Part shown: in pieces, positions 13,851 to 15,136 of the stretch
Layout of the letters: every line of letters starts with the position of its first letter
Numbering within the stretch: position 1 is the first letter of the stretch
Assembly: GCA_028688235.1 (NCBI GenBank)
Contig: JAQTYP010000019.1
Location: forward strand, 1 to 15,136
From: Methylomonas sp.
GTDB taxonomy: Bacteria > Pseudomonadota > Gammaproteobacteria > Methylococcales > Methylomonadaceae
DNA length: 15,136 bases
Direction: 5' to 3'
Translations under genes and position numbers: made by a program
The notes under the pieces: model-generated
Seen by the model: only the letters and a program-made list of their open reading frames with translations
Databases searched by the model: none
What the model was told of the DNA's origin: nothing

Positions 13851-14486
13851 CTATTTCTTGGCGGCAGGACGAACCACCACATCCGCCCCTTTGGCTCCGG
13901 GCACTGCGCCCTTAACCAGCAGCAGCGAACGCTCGGCATCGATGCCGACGACTCGCAAATTCGGAGTGGTCACGTTCTTATCACCCATGTGACCTGCCAT
14001 TTTCTTACCTTTGAACACCCGGCCCGGGGTCTGGTTTTGACCGATGGAGCCCGGTGCTCGATGGGACAGTGAGTTACCGTGCGTAGCATCCTGAGTACGG
14101 AAGTTGTAACGCTTAATTACCCCGGCAAAGCCTTTACCGATACTCCTGGCCCGTGCATCGACGAACTGGCCCTCGGTGAAGAGACCCACGCCCAGCTCTG
14201 CACCCACCGAGTATTCCTGGTCGGCATCATCCAGCCGGAACTCCCACAAACCACGACCGGCATCGACGCCCGCCTTAGAGTAATGCCCGGCATCGGACTT
14301 GGTCAGGCGCGAGCGCTTCTTGCTGCCCGTCGTCACCTGAATGGCACGATAACCGTCCGACTCCAGGGTTTTCACCTGAACCACGCGGTTGGGCTCCACG
14401 TGGATTACCGTAACCGGAACGGCTGCGCCAGCATCCGTAAAAATATGGGTCATTCCGCACTTGCGGCCGACTAAACCTATGGCCAT
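13851..14486 (-). CDS. rplC: 50S ribosomal protein L3
   Basis: L3 initiates 50S assembly and reaches the peptidyl transferase centre with a long loop. The 211-residue product begins MAIGLVGRKCGMTHIFTDAG and contains GKGFAGVIKRYNF (118-130). The loop SHRAPGSIGQNQTPGRVFKG (141-160) carries Gln150, the residue N5-methylated by PrmB in E. coli. The end is GAVPGAKGADVVVRPAAKK. A GGGGAAGAG Shine-Dalgarno precedes the ATG. It lies 37 nt after rpsJ. Confidence 0.98.
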   Translation of the reverse strand: MAIGLVGRKCGMTHIFTDAGAAVPVTVIHVEPNRVVQVKTLESDGYRAIQVTTGSKKRSRLTKSDAGHYSKAGVDAGRGLWEFRLDDADQEYSVGAELGVGLFTEGQFVDARARSIGKGFAGVIKRYNFRTQDATHGNSLSHRAPGSIGQNQTPGRVFKGKKMAGHMGDKNVTTPNLRVVGIDAERSLLLVKGAVPGAKGADVVVRPAAKK

Positions 14487-14523
14487 TTCTCTTCCCCGAG
14501 TCGTGTGCTCTAAATACCTGTAC

Positions 14524-14835
14524 TCAATTCAGCTTGATCTGAACATCGACGCCCGCAGCCAAATCCAGCCGCATAAGCGCATCCACCGTCTTGTCCGTCG
14601 GCTCAATGATGTCCATCAGCCGCTTGTGAGTGCGAAGCTCATATTGATCACGAGCGTCTTTGTTCACGTGCGGCGAAACCAACACCGTGAACCTCTCCTT
14701 CTTGGTCGGCAAGGGAATCGGCCCCAACACCTGAGCACCTGTGCGCTTTGCGGTTTCGACGATTTCCGAAGCCGACTGATCGATGAGCCGGTGATCGAAC
14801 GCCTTCAAACGAATACGAATTCTCTGCTTAGCCAT
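14524..14835 (-). CDS. rpsJ: 30S ribosomal protein S10 / NusE
   Basis: S10 is a 30S head protein and also acts as NusE in transcription antitermination with NusB and in NusG-mediated transcription-translation coupling. The 103-residue product equals E. coli length. It begins [20 protein letters not shown], has the ribosome-inserted loop around [20 protein letters not shown] (41-60), and ends VDVQIKLN. I chose the ATG at 14835; an in-frame extension to 14925 lies inside tuf and is not homologous. Only 4 nt separate it from the tuf stop, so its Shine-Dalgarno (GAGTGAG) lies over the tuf end. There is no room for a private promoter or leader. Confidence 0.98.
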
Positions 14836-14839
14836 GGAC

Positions 14840-15136
14840 TCACTCGATAATCTTGGAGACAACGCCCGCACCCACGGTGCGGCCGCCTTCGCGCACTGCA
14901 AATCGCAAGCCTTCGTCCATGGCAATCGGGGCGATCAGCTTGACGACCACTTTCACGTTGTCGCCCGGCATCACCATCTCTACGCCTTCCGGCAACGTGA
15001 CCGCTCCGGTCACGTCGGTGGTCCGGAAATAGAACTGCGGACGGTAACCATTGAAGAACGGGGTGTGACGACCGCCTTCGTCTTTCGACAGGACGTAAAT
15101 CTCGGCTTCGAAGTGCGTATGCGGGGTGATGGAGCC
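14840..15136 (-). CDS. tuf: Elongation factor Tu, C-terminal part (5' end outside window)
   Basis: EF-Tu is the GTPase that brings aminoacyl-tRNA to the ribosomal A site. The visible 98 residues are the end of domain 2 and most of domain 3: [20 protein letters not shown], then [34 protein letters not shown], and [20 protein letters not shown] before a TGA at 14842-14840. The G domain with its GTP-binding motifs lies beyond the window. The gene runs directly into rpsJ with a 4-nt gap, so the two are almost certainly on one transcript. Many gammaproteobacteria have two tuf copies; whether this one does cannot be seen here. Confidence 0.97.

Noticed and set aside
14836..14925. N-terminal extension of rpsJ by 30 codons
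   Set aside because: The extension lies inside tuf in a different frame and the S10 family starts at [13 protein letters not shown]. Similar spurious extensions of rpoA, rpsD, rplR, rplF and rplO were trimmed for the same reason.
1..15136. Search for a novel system, mobile element, CRISPR array, tRNA or phage remnant
   Set aside because: Every stretch is accounted for by conserved housekeeping genes or short spacers. No direct-repeat arrays, transposase motifs, tRNA-like cloverleafs or foreign composition blocks were seen.

Overview
The window is a housekeeping region of a bacterial chromosome. It carries one long co-oriented cluster on the minus strand: the 3' end of tuf, then the S10, spc and alpha ribosomal protein operons fused end to end (rpsJ to rplQ, 27 genes), then the 5' part of glnE. 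Gene order, protein lengths and sequence character (RpoA C-terminal domain, long zinc-free S14, GlnE with an E. coli-like N-terminal half, rpmJ after secY) point to a gammaproteobacterium. The base composition looks moderately GC-rich. I cannot place the organism below class with confidence.

Layout, read in the direction of transcription (right to left). tuf (C-terminal 98 residues, 15136-14840) is followed after only 4 nt by the S10 group: rpsJ, rplC, rplD, rplW, rplB, rpsS, rplV, rpsC, rplP, rpmC, rpsQ. The spc group follows without a large gap: rplN, rplX, rplE, rpsN, rpsH, rplF, rplR, rpsE, rpmD, rplO, secY, rpmJ. An 84-nt gap, the largest inside the cluster, holds a near-consensus sigma-70 promoter (4242-4214). 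After it comes the alpha group: rpsM, rpsK, rpsD, rpoA, rplQ. Beyond rplQ is a 129-nt spacer with three inverted repeats, at least one of them a candidate transcription terminator. The last gene is glnE, running off the left edge after 419 codons.

Together the genes supply about half the protein inventory of both ribosomal subunits. They also encode the SecY channel that docks on ribosomes at the exit tunnel (next to L23/L29), the RNA polymerase alpha subunit that seeds polymerase assembly, and EF-Tu, which delivers aminoacyl-tRNA. Most junctions are short (0-45 nt) or overlapping (ATGA or TGATG), which fits translational coupling and balanced synthesis. glnE, the bifunctional glutamine synthetase adenylyltransferase/removase, is functionally unrelated and probably its own unit or a read-through passenger.

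I found no mobile element, CRISPR array, tRNA, rRNA, phage gene or defence system, and no sign of a previously undescribed system. No gene-free stretch exceeds 130 nt. The points that merit a second look are regulatory: the alpha promoter and its short leader, the lack of room for an E. coli-type S10 leader, and the rplQ-glnE junction. All ORFs on the plus strand are judged to be antisense shadows.
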